Shown here: positions 46,040-58,371 of the stretch, piece after piece
Numbering within the stretch: the stretch's first letter is position 1
Layout: each line of letters begins with the position of its first letter
NCBI GenBank assembly: GCA_026168455.1
Contig: CM047426.1
Span: 43,108,307-43,172,306, forward strand
Reading direction: 5' to 3'
Source of the DNA: Theocolax elegans
Taxonomy: Eukaryota > Arthropoda > Insecta > Hymenoptera > Cerocephalidae
Length of the DNA stretch: 64,000 nucleotides
The notes under the pieces: generated by a model
What the model saw: the letters and a program-made list of their open reading frames with translations, nothing else
The model's database searches: none
Told to the model about the DNA's origin: nothing
Program-made: the position numbers and the translations under genes

Positions 46040-46350
46040 AATGGTTAAAACAATGGGATCTCCTATATCACCATATTATTTGCAAATTTAGAAATGGATG
46101 ATCTCGATATAATGAACACCTTAAATTTACATATGAAAAAGAAAAAAATAATCACATGAACTTTCTTGAACTCACATTACTCAAAGAAAACAAAATAGTA
46201 TTATATTACAAACTGATATAGAAAACCAACTAATTCAAATCGGTTATTAAATTTTAATTCTAATCTCACAATACAAAAAACGAAAATTATTTATAATTTA
46301 GTAAAATTTGAATATTATTAAAGAAATACTAAAAATCGATGATTATCCTA
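46040..46350 (+). pseudogene. Penelope-like reverse-transcriptase fragment
   Basis: MGSPISP followed, after a frameshift, by FANLEMDDLD is the Penelope RT palm motif region. Next come FTYEKEKNNHMNFLELTL and LKENKIVLYYK, then in other frames YRKPTNSNRLLNFNSNL. At least three frame changes and stops are present. It is unlinked to the GIY-YIG fragment at 22200-23060. Confidence 0.6.
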
Positions 46351-46354
46351 TTGA

Positions 46355-47140
46355 ATCAAAAGGCTCGATATAGAGCCTGACGCAAGTATAGGAGCGAGAG
46401 CCATTATATACAGCTAACTAGCCCTTCAGATTTTTACTTTTCCAACCGCTGCATTATTACATTATGTATTTGTGCTATTGGCCACGCATTGCGTTCCTTA
46501 TTTATTAATCTTTACTGTACAACAAGTTTTACACGAATTCATTTACGCACAATCAAGAAAATCAATGTCAAAGATATTGCTTGCTGATTTCCTTACCTCA
46601 ATTTTCGTCTTCTCCCTTTTGATATATATATATATAGTCAACTTCAAACAAAATGAGATAGAGATAGTATAGATAATGCATGATATATTGATATAGAAAG
46701 AGAAACAATGCTTTCCAGCCCGTGAGAGAGCGCGCGTACAGAGGTCCCATTTAGATTAGCAGGCAAAAGTTTAGACGTGGCAGCAAGAGGGAGCTTGTGC
46801 TATTCTTAGCTGTCACACATTTTGTTTGGTTATTTACTTCTACCCTGTATGTATATACAAATTATGTCCGAGCAAACGATATCCGAGGCGAGACGAAACA
46901 TTACAAATTAATCGCGAAAAACAGTTCAGATGTGGCTATATAAGAATGTTAAACCGTTTGTATAAAGAAGAATTTGGTTACCCGAGACGGTCGAGATTCG
47001 AGAATTTTTTCTGGTTCTGGTCAATTCTCCCGATCTCTCAAAATTTCGGCTTAATCAAGAAAATCAACTTTGTGTTTATCATGTGTAATAACGAACGAAA
47101 AGTTCACTTACATCAGTGAGTTAATAGCTACACAAAAGAA
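46355..47140. other. Possible old promoter/leader region
   Basis: The sequence is mixed in composition, including a GC-richer block at 46720-46800 and TATATAAG at about 46938. It could be the 5' region of the ANKLE2-like/DNALI1-like pseudogene, but no motif proves it. Confidence 0.3.
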
Positions 47141-47149
47141 GCCATCCAA

Positions 47150-48128
47150 GAAAACGAGACCGTTTTTCGATAATTATACCAGAAAAGAACTTAAGCCAGT
47201 TCCTATTAAATTGGTAAACAATATTAGCATGAGATCGAGCAGCTGATGTCGAAGAAATCTACAAAGACTGATGCACATCATCAAATTTATAAAGAGTACG
47301 GATATAAACATAAACAATTCAATAAAGTAAGTAACTTTATCGTATATTTTTTTTGTTTTACAGCTTTTACTCAATTTAAACAATATTTCAATGAATAGTT
47401 AATAAAACAATTATTTATATTATTAGCATTCGCATATCAATGTTTTATGTATCTTTGGTATTTAGCTTTGTATGTATCTTATTGTATCTTCAAAAAAAGT
47501 CCAACCTTAATTAACATTGTATATATTTAAAATTGAAAGATAAGTAAGCATTGTAGATTTTTATACCATCTGAAATTGAAAAAGATGTCTTTCTATTTGC
47601 ATTTTTCATGGATAATAAACTATAAAAGCATAAAGTCTGTATGTAATACATTTGTTATCTTCTAGAAATTTTTTTTTAATTTATAGCGTCTACATATTTT
47701 TCAATAATAATTATTTTCAAATGTATTTCTATTAGAGAATTGGCTTAGAAAGAATATTGGCCTTTCTTGAAAGATTTTGCTGGTATGAGGTGTGCTGAAG
47801 GTTTGGAGAAATTGGAGGAATATCTAAAAAAACAATTTCAAGAAAAATCAAAGCCAATTTTATCTTTAGAAGAAAGTTTTATAAATCTTTTCCAAATGGT
47901 ACAGTTTAGTTTAACGTCAAATTTGATATTAAAATTTTTTTTAATATCTCATATTAACAATTGAACATATTTTTTAGAACAATTCAAAAAAGGAAATAGA
48001 TTTAGATGCTTTCTACGATAGATTACAATCTTTTGTGATAGAAATTCAGTCAGGCTCTGCTCAAGAAGTTGAATGGAATATTACCACCAAAAGAATAGGA
48101 AGAAAATGGACAAATTTGGAAACAACAG
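47150..48128 (+). pseudogene. ANKLE2-like gene fragment, broken
   Basis: The exon at 47736-47898 (after TATTAG, before GTACAG) encodes ELA, an in-frame stop, KEYWPFLKDFAGMRCAEGLE and KLEEYLKKQ. This resembles the ANKLE2 segment in which an RELA...EYW.FL motif precedes GLxxLEEYL. The next exon, 47978-48128, is open (DLDAFYDRLQSFVIEIQSGS, then KRIGRKWTNLETT) and could continue the same gene. An upstream open piece at 47220-47328 (DAHHQIYKEYGYKHKQFNK, with a GTAAGT donor) is not recognised. The stop, plus loss of the ankyrin/LEM parts, marks it as a pseudogene. The ANKLE2 assignment rests on one short motif. Confidence 0.4.
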
Positions 48129-48187
48129 GTATTGTAAAATTAGTTACTTAAAAATAAGTAATATTAAAAATTAAAATATTTATGTAG

Positions 48188-48847
48188 ATATCCAGTGTAC
48201 ACCAGCTACTAGGTTGGATGTGATTAACTTACAAGAACAGTTGAATATGAAATTAACTCAGCGACAAGCTAGAGAAACTGGTATTTGTCCTGTTCGAAGA
48301 GAACTTTACACTCAATATTTTGGTAAGATTTAATTTTATTACTAAAATTAAAGTGAAATCAAATTTAATTGAAATTATTCATTTAATTTAGAGACGAAAT
48401 CATAAGACAAGTTACAATTAATTTTGCAGAGCAAGGACTTCTCTTGCTTAGAGTAAGGGATGAAATTCAAATGACAATAGCTACTTACTAAACTCTATCA
48501 AAGTAGTATAGCCTTTGGAATGCGTAATGCTTTACAGGTAACAAGGATATAATGCATATTTAAATTACAATTCAATTATTTTAAGTCTATCTACTATTTA
48601 TATTCTATTCATACCATACTTACATATAAAAATATATTATTATTTTATAGGCTGAACAAGGTAAAGAAGACCTACTAGCAGCTGCCGATGAGCTTCAATT
48701 ACAAAAATGTGAACTTGAGAATCTCATAGCAGAGCTAAGACAAAAATTTGATCAAGCTGAACGAAGAGCTACAGAATTAAAAGATGCAGAAGAGAAAAAG
48801 CATATGGAGGAAATTCAATTTAAAAAAAAATAAATCAACAGTTAAAG
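48188..48847 (+). pseudogene. DNALI1: DNALI1-like (axonemal dynein light intermediate chain p28) pseudogene
   Basis: Exon 48188-48322 gives CTPATRLDVINLQEQLNM and RQARETGICPVRRELY. Exon 48394-48537 gives DEIIRQVTINFAEQGLLLLR and VRDEIQMTIATY, then a CAA-to-TAA stop and a 2-bp deletion before SSIAFGMRNALQ. Exon 48651-48847 gives AEQGKEDLLAAADELQ, a coiled coil ending EEKKHMEEIQF, and a frameshift in a poly-A run. These blocks match the p28 inner-arm dynein subunit in order. Introns with GT-AG ends remain, so this is a duplicated rather than a processed copy. The N-terminal part of p28 is replaced by ANKLE2-like exons whose phase matches. Confidence 0.85.
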
Positions 48848-48949
48848 GTAATGGTTAAATATATGCGTTATCGTTTATGTTAATTAAAAATATAACATAT
48901 TATTTCTTTCAGATATAGCAGTCAGGCAAAACTTGAAATTTTGAAATAT

Positions 48950-49392
48950 GTTAAGAATATTGCTTATAACTTATTTTAAAATCTTGCCAATAAATAAGTA
49001 CAAAATTGGTATAATCTTATAAACTCTTCAGATCATATAACTGTTTACCAATAAAAAAAAATAATAAATTAAATAACAGATAAAATAAAGATAACAAATT
49101 AAATGCAAGATTGAAAAATACAACATGTATGCCAAGCCGTATTTTAAGGCAAAATGTGATGTAAAAGTGAAATGTTGAAAAGAAATGCTCATAAGCTATT
49201 ATATAAATTCTATTTTCGTACTGTTTTATACCAATTACCTATAAATATATTTCTGAAGAATTAGAACAAAGTTTTAAAATATAAGGAAAACTATAAATGC
49301 AATTTAATTTATTCTATGTTCTAACAATATAAAAATTTTATTAATGTATAAACTGTAACTGTGAATTATTAAAAAAAATATTTGATTGTAAA
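48950..49392. other. AT-rich spacer
   Basis: I see nothing recognisable between the pseudogene and the CMC transposon. Confidence 0.45.
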
Positions 49393-49799
49393 CCCTGTCC
49401 AAAAAATCCAGATGGATTTCCAACTGGATTTCCAGGTGGATTTCGATCTGGATTCAGCTGGATTCCACCTGGATTAGACTGGATTTTGGGCCTCGATTTC
49501 CAGGTGGAATCCAGGTGGATTTTCAAGCTAGATTTCGAGGTGGATTGGCATGGATATCCAGGTGGATTCGCCTCGATTTCCAGTTCGATTTGCATGGATT
49601 ACCAGGTGGATTGGCATGGATTTCCAGGTGGATTGGTATGGATATCCAGGTGGATTGGCATGGATTTCCAGGTGGATTGGCATGAATTTCCAGGTGGATA
49701 TGCATGGATTTGTGGGTCAATTGGCACATTTATTAGTGTGTAGTAAAGTTTAGTTTTCTTAGTTGATTTTGTTTATATATTAGTAAAAAGGTCTTCAGT

Positions 49800-51233
49800 A
49801 TGTCCAAATTAAAAATTCAATACCATTCAGTATGTCCAAAATGTAAAACATATATTAGTATATTTAATAAAAGTCATCACCGAATCTTTTGTACCGTTTG
49901 TAAAGAATATGTGAATTTGAAAGATCCTTGTTACCGCGACTTTTACGTAACATTAGATGTAAAAAATCAGCTTAGATACCTCATAGAAGATAATGCAGAA
50001 TTTTACACCAATGTAATGCATCGCAGAGAAGCAGCAGACGGATCACTATTTAAGAACATATACGATGGAATAAAATATCAAGAATTTATAGAGTCGTTAC
50101 CTGCTGAGCATAAGGAATCGTATGGAACACTTATGTTTAATAGCGATGGTTCACCCATATTTAAAAGCTCAAAATTTTCTGTATGGCCGATTCAACTTGT
50201 CTTAAATGAGGTACCAGTTCACGTACGTAATGAAAGCCCCATAACATACGCTTTATGGTTTGGTCATAATAAACCTAACATGACTTATTTTTTACGTTCT
50301 TTTGTTGCGGATATGAATACTTTATCAGACCTCGAAATACCCTGCCAGCTAAACAATGAAATAAAGGGTGTTCATTTATATTGCGTGTGCTCTTGTGTTG
50401 ACTCTGTAGCTCGAGCACCGATGCAAGGCATTAATCAGTATAATGGATATTACGGGTGTAACTGGTGCCTTCATCCGGGAGAAGCCGTTCATCATGAAAG
50501 AGGGTCTATAATAAAATATGTATTGCTTGATTATGTTCCTGCTAGGAGAACTTATGAAGAAACTTTACAACATATGCAACAAGCAGTTGATGCACGTGCA
50601 CCAATTTATGGTGTAAAGAAAGCAGCAGCACTAATAAATCTACAAAAATTTTATATTGTTGACGGCTTTGTTCCGGATCCCATGCATTGCATAGACTTAG
50701 GAATAGCTAAACAGTTTACAGACTACTGGTTCAAATCTTCCGGCAAGCCCTACAGCATTTCAAATATATATATGGATAACATAAATGAAAATATTACGCA
50801 ATTTAAGGTACCACAACAGCTTGCCAGTCTATCACGCTCAATATATGATCGTAATTGGTGGAAAGCAAAAGAGTGGGTAAATTATGTTTTATTTTACAGT
50901 ATTGTAACATTAGCTGAAGTACCAAATTTTGACAAATTTTTACGACATTGGGCTCTTTTAGTGGAAGGCTATTATCTACTTTTAAAAGAATCAATTACAC
51001 AATTAGAATTGCAACGCGCTGACAATCTTTTAAAAAAATTTGTAGCTATGACTGAGGTTCATTATTAACCAGATGCGATGACTTTTAATGTCCATCAGCT
51101 AACTCATTTAGCACAAAGTGTTGCAGATTGGGGACCATTATGGGTACATTACGGTTACCCATTTGAATCTGGAAATGGTAAAATCGTGTCAAAAGTCCAT
51201 GCAGCAAAAGGCGTATTAAGTCCATGCCAATCC
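49800..51233 (+). pseudogene. CMC/EnSpm-type transposase, internal stop and lost C-terminus
   Basis: ATG at 49800 opens 422 codons. It starts with a zinc-like N-terminus (CPKCKTYISIF, FCTVCKEYV), followed by FNSDGSPIFKSSKFSVWPIQ (first catalytic D region), CSCVDSVARAPMQGI, YYGCNWCLHPGE and IVDGFVPDPMHCIDLGIAKQ, the conserved transposase blocks. A TAA at 51066-51068 interrupts it. The same frame then continues with DAMTFNVHQLTHLAQSV and DWGPLWVHYGYPFESGNGK, as the family does, until the minisatellite cuts it off near 51225. The stop is therefore a nonsense mutation and the C-terminus is missing. Confidence 0.85.
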
Positions 51234-53600
51234 ACCTAGAAATCCATGCAAATCGAACTGGAAATCCATGCCAATCCACCTGGATATCCATGAAAATCCA
51301 CCTGGAAATCCATGTGAATCCACCTGGAAATCCATGCCAATCCACCTGGATATCCAAGCCCATTCACCTGGAAATCCATGCCAATCGATCTGGAAATCCA
51401 TGCCAATCCACCTGGAAATCCATGCAAATCGAACTGGAAATCGAGACGAATCCACCTGGAAATCCATGCAAATCGAACTGGAAATCGAGGCGAATCCACC
51501 TGGAAATCCATGCCAATCGATCTGGAAATCCATGCCAATCCACCTGGAAATCCATGCAAATCGAACTGGAAATCCATGCAAATCGAACTGGAAAAAGAGG
51601 CGAATCCACCTGGATATCCATGCAAATCGAACTGCAAATCCATGCAAATCGAACTGGAAATCGAGGCGAATCCACCTGGAAATCCATGCCAATCCACCTG
51701 GAAATCCATGTTAATCCACCTGGAAATCCATGTTAATCCACCTGGAAATCGATGCAAATCCACCTGGAAATCCATGTCAATCCACCTGGATATCCATGCC
51801 AATCCACCTGGAAATCCATGTGAATCCACCTGGAAATCCATGCCAATCCACCTGGATATCCATGCCCATCCACCTGGAAATCCATGCCAATCGATCTGGA
51901 AATCCATGCTAATCCACCTGGAAATCCATGCAAATCGAACTGGAAATCGAGGCGAATCCACCTGGAAATCCATGCCAATCGATCTGGAAATCCATGCCAA
52001 TCCACCTAGAAATCCATGCAAATCGAACTGGAAATCCATGCCAATCCACCTGGATATCCATGCCAATCCACCTGGATATCCAAGCCCATTCACCTGGAAA
52101 TCCATGCCAATCGATCTGGAAATCCATGCCAATCCACCTGGAAATCCATGCAAATCGAACTGGTAATCGAGACGAATCCACCTGGAAATCCATGCAAATC
52201 GAACTGGAAATCGAGGCGAATCCACCTGGAAATCCATGCCAATCGATCTGGAAATCCATGCCAATCCACCTGGAAATCCATGCAAATCGAACTGGAAATC
52301 CATGCAAATCGAACTGGAAATCGAGGCGAATCCACCTGGAAATCCATGCAAATCGAACTGGAAATTGAGGCGAATCCACCTGGAAATCCATGCCAATCGA
52401 TCTGGAAATCCATGCCAATCCACCTGGAAATCCATGCAAATCGAACTGGAAATCCATGCAAATCGAACTGGAAATCGAGGCGAATCCACCTGGAAATCCA
52501 TGCAAATCGAACTGGAAATCGAGGCGAATCCACCTGGAAATCCATGCCAATCGATCTGGAAATCCATGCCAATCCACCTGGAAATCCATGCAAATCGAAC
52601 TGGAAATCCATGCAAATCGAACTGGAAAAAGAGGCGAATCCACCTGGATATCCATGCAAATCGAACTGCAAATCCATGCAAATCGAACTGGAAATCGAGG
52701 CGAATCCACCTGGAAATCCATGCCAATCCACCTGGAAATCCATGTTAATCCACCTGGAAATCCATGTTAATCCACCTGGAAATCGATGCAAATCCACCTG
52801 GAAATCCATGTCAATCCACCTGGATATCCATGCCAATCCACCTGGAAATCCATGTGAATCCACCTGGAAATCCATGCCAATCCACCTGGATATCCATGCC
52901 CATCCACCTGGAAATCCATGCCAATCGATCTGGAAATCCATGCTAATCCACCTGGAAATCCATGCAAATCGAACTGGAAATCGAGGCGAATCCACCTGGA
53001 AATCCATGCCAATCGATCTGGAAATCCATGCCAATCCACCTAGAAATCCATGCAAATCGAACTGGAAATCCATGCCAATCCACCTGGATATCCATGCCAA
53101 TCCACCTGGAAATCCATGTGAATCCACCTGGAAATCCATGCCAATCCACCTGGATATCCAAGCCCATTCACCTGGAAATCCATGCCAATCGATCTGGAAA
53201 TCCATGCCAATCCACCTGGAAATCCATGCAAATCGAACTGGTAATCGAGACGAATCCACCTGGAAATCCATGCAAATCGAACTGGAAATCGAGGCGAATC
53301 CACCTGGAAATCCATGCCAATCGATCTGGAAATCCATGCCAATCCACCTGGAAATCCATGCAAATCGAACTGGAAATCCATGCAAATCGAACTGGAAATC
53401 GAGGCGAATCCACCTGGAAATCCATGCAAATCGAACTGGAAATTGAGGCGAATCCACCTGGAAATCCATGCCAATCGATCTGGAAATCCATGCCAATCCA
53501 CCTGGAAATCCATGCAAATCGAACTGGAAATCCATGCAAATCGAACTGGAAATCGAGGCGAATCCACCTGGATATCCATACCAATCCACCTCGAAATCTA
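51225..53600. repeat. 22-bp minisatellite with a 1034-bp higher-order duplication
   Basis: More than 100 units of AATCCACCTGGAAATCCATG plus two bases are present, with variant classes (CGAACTGGAAATC, CGATCTGGAAATC, GGATATCC, GAGGCG). A block around 51730-52005 recurs at 52764-53039, shifted by exactly 1034 bp (47 units). Being a multiple of 22 but not of 3 per unit, it is open in many frames on both strands. I regard none of those frames as genes. Confidence 0.95.
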
Positions 53601-53729
53601 GCTTGAAAATCCACCTGGATTTCACCTGGAAATCGAGGCTCAAAATCTAGTCTAATCCAGGTGGAATCCAGCTGAATCCAGGTCGAAATCCAGCTGGAAA
53701 TCCATCTGGATTTTTTCGACAGGGAACAC

Positions 53730-54382
53730 AATAATAAAATATAAATTCATTGTTTCTCAAATACATACAGTGTATACTTTTATTAACTTAATTGTATAAT
53801 TTCTCCCTTAGTACAATTTTCCAAAAAAATGAAACATTAAGCTAACTGAGATAATATTATACATTTATGAAGAAGAAATTAAAACTTTTGTTTCATCGTT
53901 ATTTAAAAAAACTCTTCTCTTGTAAAACTTCAACAAAAAACAAACCCTTATAAAATCTCCAAATTGTCATTTGTCAGAAATTGTTTTAAGTATTTTGGAT
54001 TTTTTGCTTAACCATCAAAAAATTAACAATTATTATATGTACTCTAATTTTTGCAGTAGACTGATGGTGATATTTGATATTAACAATGTAGACAATGGAC
54101 CATTCCATTGATCTTTATAAATTTCTTTTTTTATAGGTTTCTATTAAACCAAATAGAATACATTTATTTTCAGATGAACAGTGGTTTGGAAGCTTTTATT
54201 ATGAAATAGAAATAATAAATAATACTCTCATTTTTTACAAACTAAGTTTTAATTGAAAAAATGATGAAATACATACATTTTGCATTAAAAAAATTACAAG
54301 AAATTATTCCATACTTTATTTGAAAAAAAAATAGTTATAGTAAAAATTATAAATTTGTTGTCTAATAATTATCGTTATTTGT
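53730..54382. other. AT-rich stretch
   Basis: I see no gene or element. Confidence 0.45.
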
Positions 54383-57179
54383 GTCCTTAGAAAGTACTTA
54401 AAAAAACACCTTCGACGAAGGTGTCAAACTTCGCCAATATGGTTTCCAACCACACTTTCAAAAGCGATGACTGATAAAAAAATTTTTAATTCTTACTCCC
54501 ATAATTTTCTACTTATTTTTGTTTTTATAATTAAACATTATATATATTTTGCTTAAACTTCATAAGTAGTTTCTGCTATTGAAAGTACTGAAATCAAAGC
54601 GGAATAATCAACAAGTATTTTTTACCACGCCATAAATTTGTGTTTTTTTAAACACATACATTATATTGCTTACAATTTCATACAAATTTCTGCAATTGAA
54701 AGAACTGAAATCAAAATGGAATCGACAAGTATTGTGTACCATATCAACACAAACTTTTAATTTATTTATTATTATTTAAGGTACCTATTCAGATTAAATT
54801 TAAATAACTCGTTTATTCGTCATTTGTGTCTGTAGAAAGTACTTTATAAAACACCTTCGACAAAGGTGTCAAACTTCGCAAGTATGGTTTCCAATCACAC
54901 ATTCAAAAACAATGTCTGATAAAAAAAATGTTAATTCTTGCTCCCATCTTTTTTCTACCATCTTTTGTTTTTATAATTAGACATTTTATATATTTTGCTT
55001 AAACTTCATAAATTGAAAGTACTGAAATCAAAGCGGAAGAATCGACAAGTATTCTTTACCATACCATAAATTTGTGTTTTTGTTAAACACATCTTTTTTC
55101 TACTCATTTTTGTTTTTATAACTGGACATTTTATATATTTTGCTTAGCAAATAAGTAGTTTCTGCTATTGAAAGTACTGAAATCAAAGCGGAATAATCGA
55201 CATGTATTTTTTACCATACCAAAAATTGTATTTTAATTAAACGTGTATATATTGTTTCTTAATCTCCATAAAAAGTTTCTGCAATAGAAAGTATTGAAAT
55301 CAAAGTAGAATCAACAAGTATTTATTTTTAAAAATACAAATATCTTTTAAATTGAAAACAAACATTTTTTCAAAAAAGTACCTTACAAATTTACATTTCA
55401 ATTCTAGTCCTGTCATGTCCTACAAGCAATAGATAAATAATTTTTTAAAAATTTTATTAATTTCTGCAAAACTGATAAAAAATAAATTTCTCACTTTTTT
55501 ATTCTCTTTAAATACACAATGTATATCCTTCCCGTGTCTTGCAGCAATAGATAAACAATTTTATATAATAATAATAATAATAATAATATTCATTTGTGCA
55601 AAATTAATTTCTGCAAAACTAATAAAACAGTAATTTCTCTCTTTTTTATTCTCTTTAAATAAAATAATACTTGCACCACTCGTTGAATTGCCATCTTACT
55701 CTTGTATATAGTAAGTCTAATTCGAACTGCATAACACACTGCTTATGCATGTTTATATCAAGGGCTTATAAATATTTTAAAGTAAGATTAAGTATAAGAC
55801 TCAATGTTAACTCATGAGACCAGTATATATCGCAACAGCGATTAATTGTTATTTGACTTCTGCAGTTAAACAAAGTACCAGCACTTGACAACTATTTATG
55901 ATTAGAAAAAAAAATAGATAGGTTCAATTCCAAATTAGAAATATTACGTTTTAAATATTGGATTGCTTTATTTCAACTATTTTACTGTTTTAAAATTATT
56001 TCCAGTATACAAGAGAATTTTTTTTTATATTTTAACGTCGTTCTTTTTGTGCTCCCAATTCGGTGCTAATCAGCGACGATGGTCATACGATTTCTTGGCG
56101 AAGAAAGCACTTGGTGAAAATACATTCGCCAGTGGTGCTTGTATCAATCGGCCGGGGCCGGGAATGGAACCTAGAACCTCCAGATTACGAGCCCGATGCC
56201 CTACCGACCGAGCCATCGCAAGGCCTCAATATACAAGAGGATATATTAGTAAAACATAAAAACCTTCTGAAACACTTAACCAACGGTGGTGCAAGTATTA
56301 TTTTTTTAAAGAGAATAAAAAAGAGAGAAATTACTTTTTTATTAGTTTTGTAGAAATTAATTTTGCACAAATGAATATTATTATTATTATTATTATTATA
56401 TAAAATTGTTTATCTATTGCTGCAAGACACGGGAAGGATATACATTGTGTATTTAAAGAGAATAAAAAAGTGAGAAATTTATTTTTTATCAGTTTTGCAG
56501 AAATTAATAAAATTTTAAAAAAATTATTTATCTATTGCTTGTAGGACATGACAGGACTAGAATTGAAATGTAAATTTGTAAGGTACTTTTTTGAAAAAAT
56601 GTTTGTTTTCAATTTAAAAGATATTTGTATTTTTAAAAATAAATACTTATTGATTCTACTTTGATTTCAATACTTTCTATTGCAGAAACTTTTTATGGAG
56701 ATTAAGAAACAATATATACACGTTTAATTAAAATACAATTTTTGGTATGGTAAAAAATACATGTCGATTATTCCGCTTTGATTTCAGTACTTTCAATAGC
56801 AGAAACTACTTATTTGCTAAGCAAAATATATAAAATGTCCAGTTATAAAAACAAAAATGAGTAGAAAAAAGATGTGTTTAACAAAAACACAAATTTATGG
56901 TATGGTAAAGAATACTTGTCGATTCTTCCGCATTGATTTCAGTACTTTCAATAGCAGAAACTACTTATGAAGTTTAAGCAAAATATATAAAATGTCTAAT
57001 TATAAAAACGAAAAATGGTAGAAAAAAGATTGGAGAATTAAAATTTGTTTTATCAGACATTGTTTTTGAATGTGTGATTGGAAACCATACTTGCGAAGTT
57101 TGACACCTTTGTCGAAGGTGTTCTATAAAGTACTTTTTACAGACACAAATAACGAATAAACGAGTTATTTAAATTTAAT
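54383..57179. mobile_element. Large inverted repeat element with direct subrepeats
   Basis: Arms 54793-55685 and 56281-57179 are inverted copies of about 890 bp with scattered differences and small indels, around a 595-bp spacer. A direct copy of the outer part of the left arm (CACCTTCGACGAAGGTGTC, GAAAGTACTGAAATCAAAGC) precedes it at 54383-54770. The motif GAAAGTACTGAAATCAAAG recurs several times in each arm. A SINE has inserted in the spacer. No ORF is seen. Confidence 0.85.
56016..56229 (-). mobile_element. tRNA-derived SINE, copy 2
   Basis: It is the same family as 8564-8776: A box and GAGCCCGATGCCCTACCGAC region on plus, B box mutated (GGAATGGAACC on plus), body CATTCGCCAGTGGTGCTTG, and a T-rich (minus A-rich) tail. 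The target duplication TATACAAGAG is at 56006-56015 and 56230-56239. Confidence 0.9.
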
Positions 57180-57212
57180 TTATAAATACGGCAATATATA
57201 TATATAAATACT

Positions 57213-57310
57213 TATTTGACCAATAAATTCAGCACCTGAAGAGGTCTGCAAACCTGGCAGACGAAATATTGAGCACTTTAATAAATAAATTGAATTTATT
57301 TATTGTTGAC
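57213..57310 (+). mobile_element. Penelope-like 3' terminal fragment with degenerate hammerhead
   Basis: CACCTGAAGAGGTCTGCAAA, then CCTGGCAGACGAAATATTG and GAGCACTTTAATAAATAAAT, parallels 33905-34020 and keeps CTGAAGA and GAAA with a GTCTGC/GCAGAC stem II. The cleavage-site region has drifted, so activity is doubtful. Confidence 0.55.
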
Positions 57311-57314
57311 CATC

Positions 57315-58370
57315 AACGATCGACAATGTACTAAATTAAAAAAAATTAAATTTGATACATTTTTATGAAAGTTTTGTCTTTTGTGCACAAAACTCAACTA
57401 TCGTGCAAACGGTATAAATCTAATGATATATAATTCTTAATTTAATTCGGGGGGTAAAATGACTCTTTAAAAGTGAAATATACTGTAAAAATACAAATTT
57501 CTTTATACATGCTACATGTTCTTGGAAATTTGATTATGAGTAATAATTATAATTATACATAATTGTAACAATATATTTCTGTTAAAATCCAGATACAATT
57601 TTACCAAATGTTAAGATTTATGATCACACATACATTTACTAAATGTGATGTTTACCAAATGATTTTAAGCATCCAGGACCTTAGCCTGCTGGTCAAGGCC
57701 TCAGTCTCATAATAATCGAACAGTACTGCATAGTAACAATGTAAAAAAATATCCGTATTAATATTTTTTTAACATTTAAAGAATATGTTCGCTTTTGAAA
57801 AGTGCCTGTATTTGCACTATTAAGAAAGTAATTTTTCACTATTTGCTATTTACAGAGTTGAATTTCAAATATTCATTAAAAATATATACAAGATTTTGTT
57901 TTTTTTAATAAGTCGTTATTACTTATCTCAGAAAAATCGTCAGCCAGTTATTACTACAATCTTCAAAAGAAGTTTAAACTATATCGAAAATAATAATTGC
58001 AATTGTTTAATGGAAGAAATTAAACTGTTGACAGTATTCAGAAAAAACTTTTGATATTTAGGTCGAAATGGGTTAAATTAATGATAAACTTGAGATAAAT
58101 CAAAAGCTAAAATAATTTACAAAAACGAAATACAAAGTACCTAAACGAGTCTGCGTTGAGTATTAGAAAGTCAAATAAAAAAGTAAATTCTAATTTTTTT
58201 TAATTACTTTTGCCTAATTTTACTGAGTGAATTTTATTTATTTTAAAAAAAAACTATATTTTTCTATATTTTTTCATACGCTTTTTATTAGTTATATATA
58301 AACAAAGTTGTCTAGCTTTTTATTTATTTCTGATTAATAATATCAGAATTTGAAGAAGCTTGCAGAATTA
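57315..58370. other. HGD intron, AT-rich
   Basis: It lies directly 3' of the upstream HGD exon on the minus strand. Nothing further is recognised. Confidence 0.5.
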
Positions 58371-58371
58371 C

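Larger units (their letters stand above)
49393..53724 (+). mobile_element. CMC/EnSpm-type DNA transposon with minisatellite subterminal repeats
   Basis: The termini CCCTGTCCAAAAAATCC at 49393 and its reverse complement ending at 53724 (CGACAGGG) agree at 28 of 29 positions. Inverted similarity continues for more than 150 bp as CCAGGTGGATTTCC-type words. Both ends are flanked by AA, a possible 2-bp target duplication. The left subterminal block (49400-49735) is in one orientation, the transposase follows at 49800, and a huge inverted block (51225-53700) fills the right side. Subterminal repeats are typical of CACTA/EnSpm elements, where transposase binds them, but this expansion is extreme. 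Confidence 0.8.

Noticed and set aside
49480..53730. Many long overlapping open frames on both strands (up to 517 codons) of PPGNPCQSTWKS or FPGGLAWISRW type
   Set aside because: They are generated by the 22-bp minisatellite, which lacks stop codons in most frames. They have no independent coding evidence.
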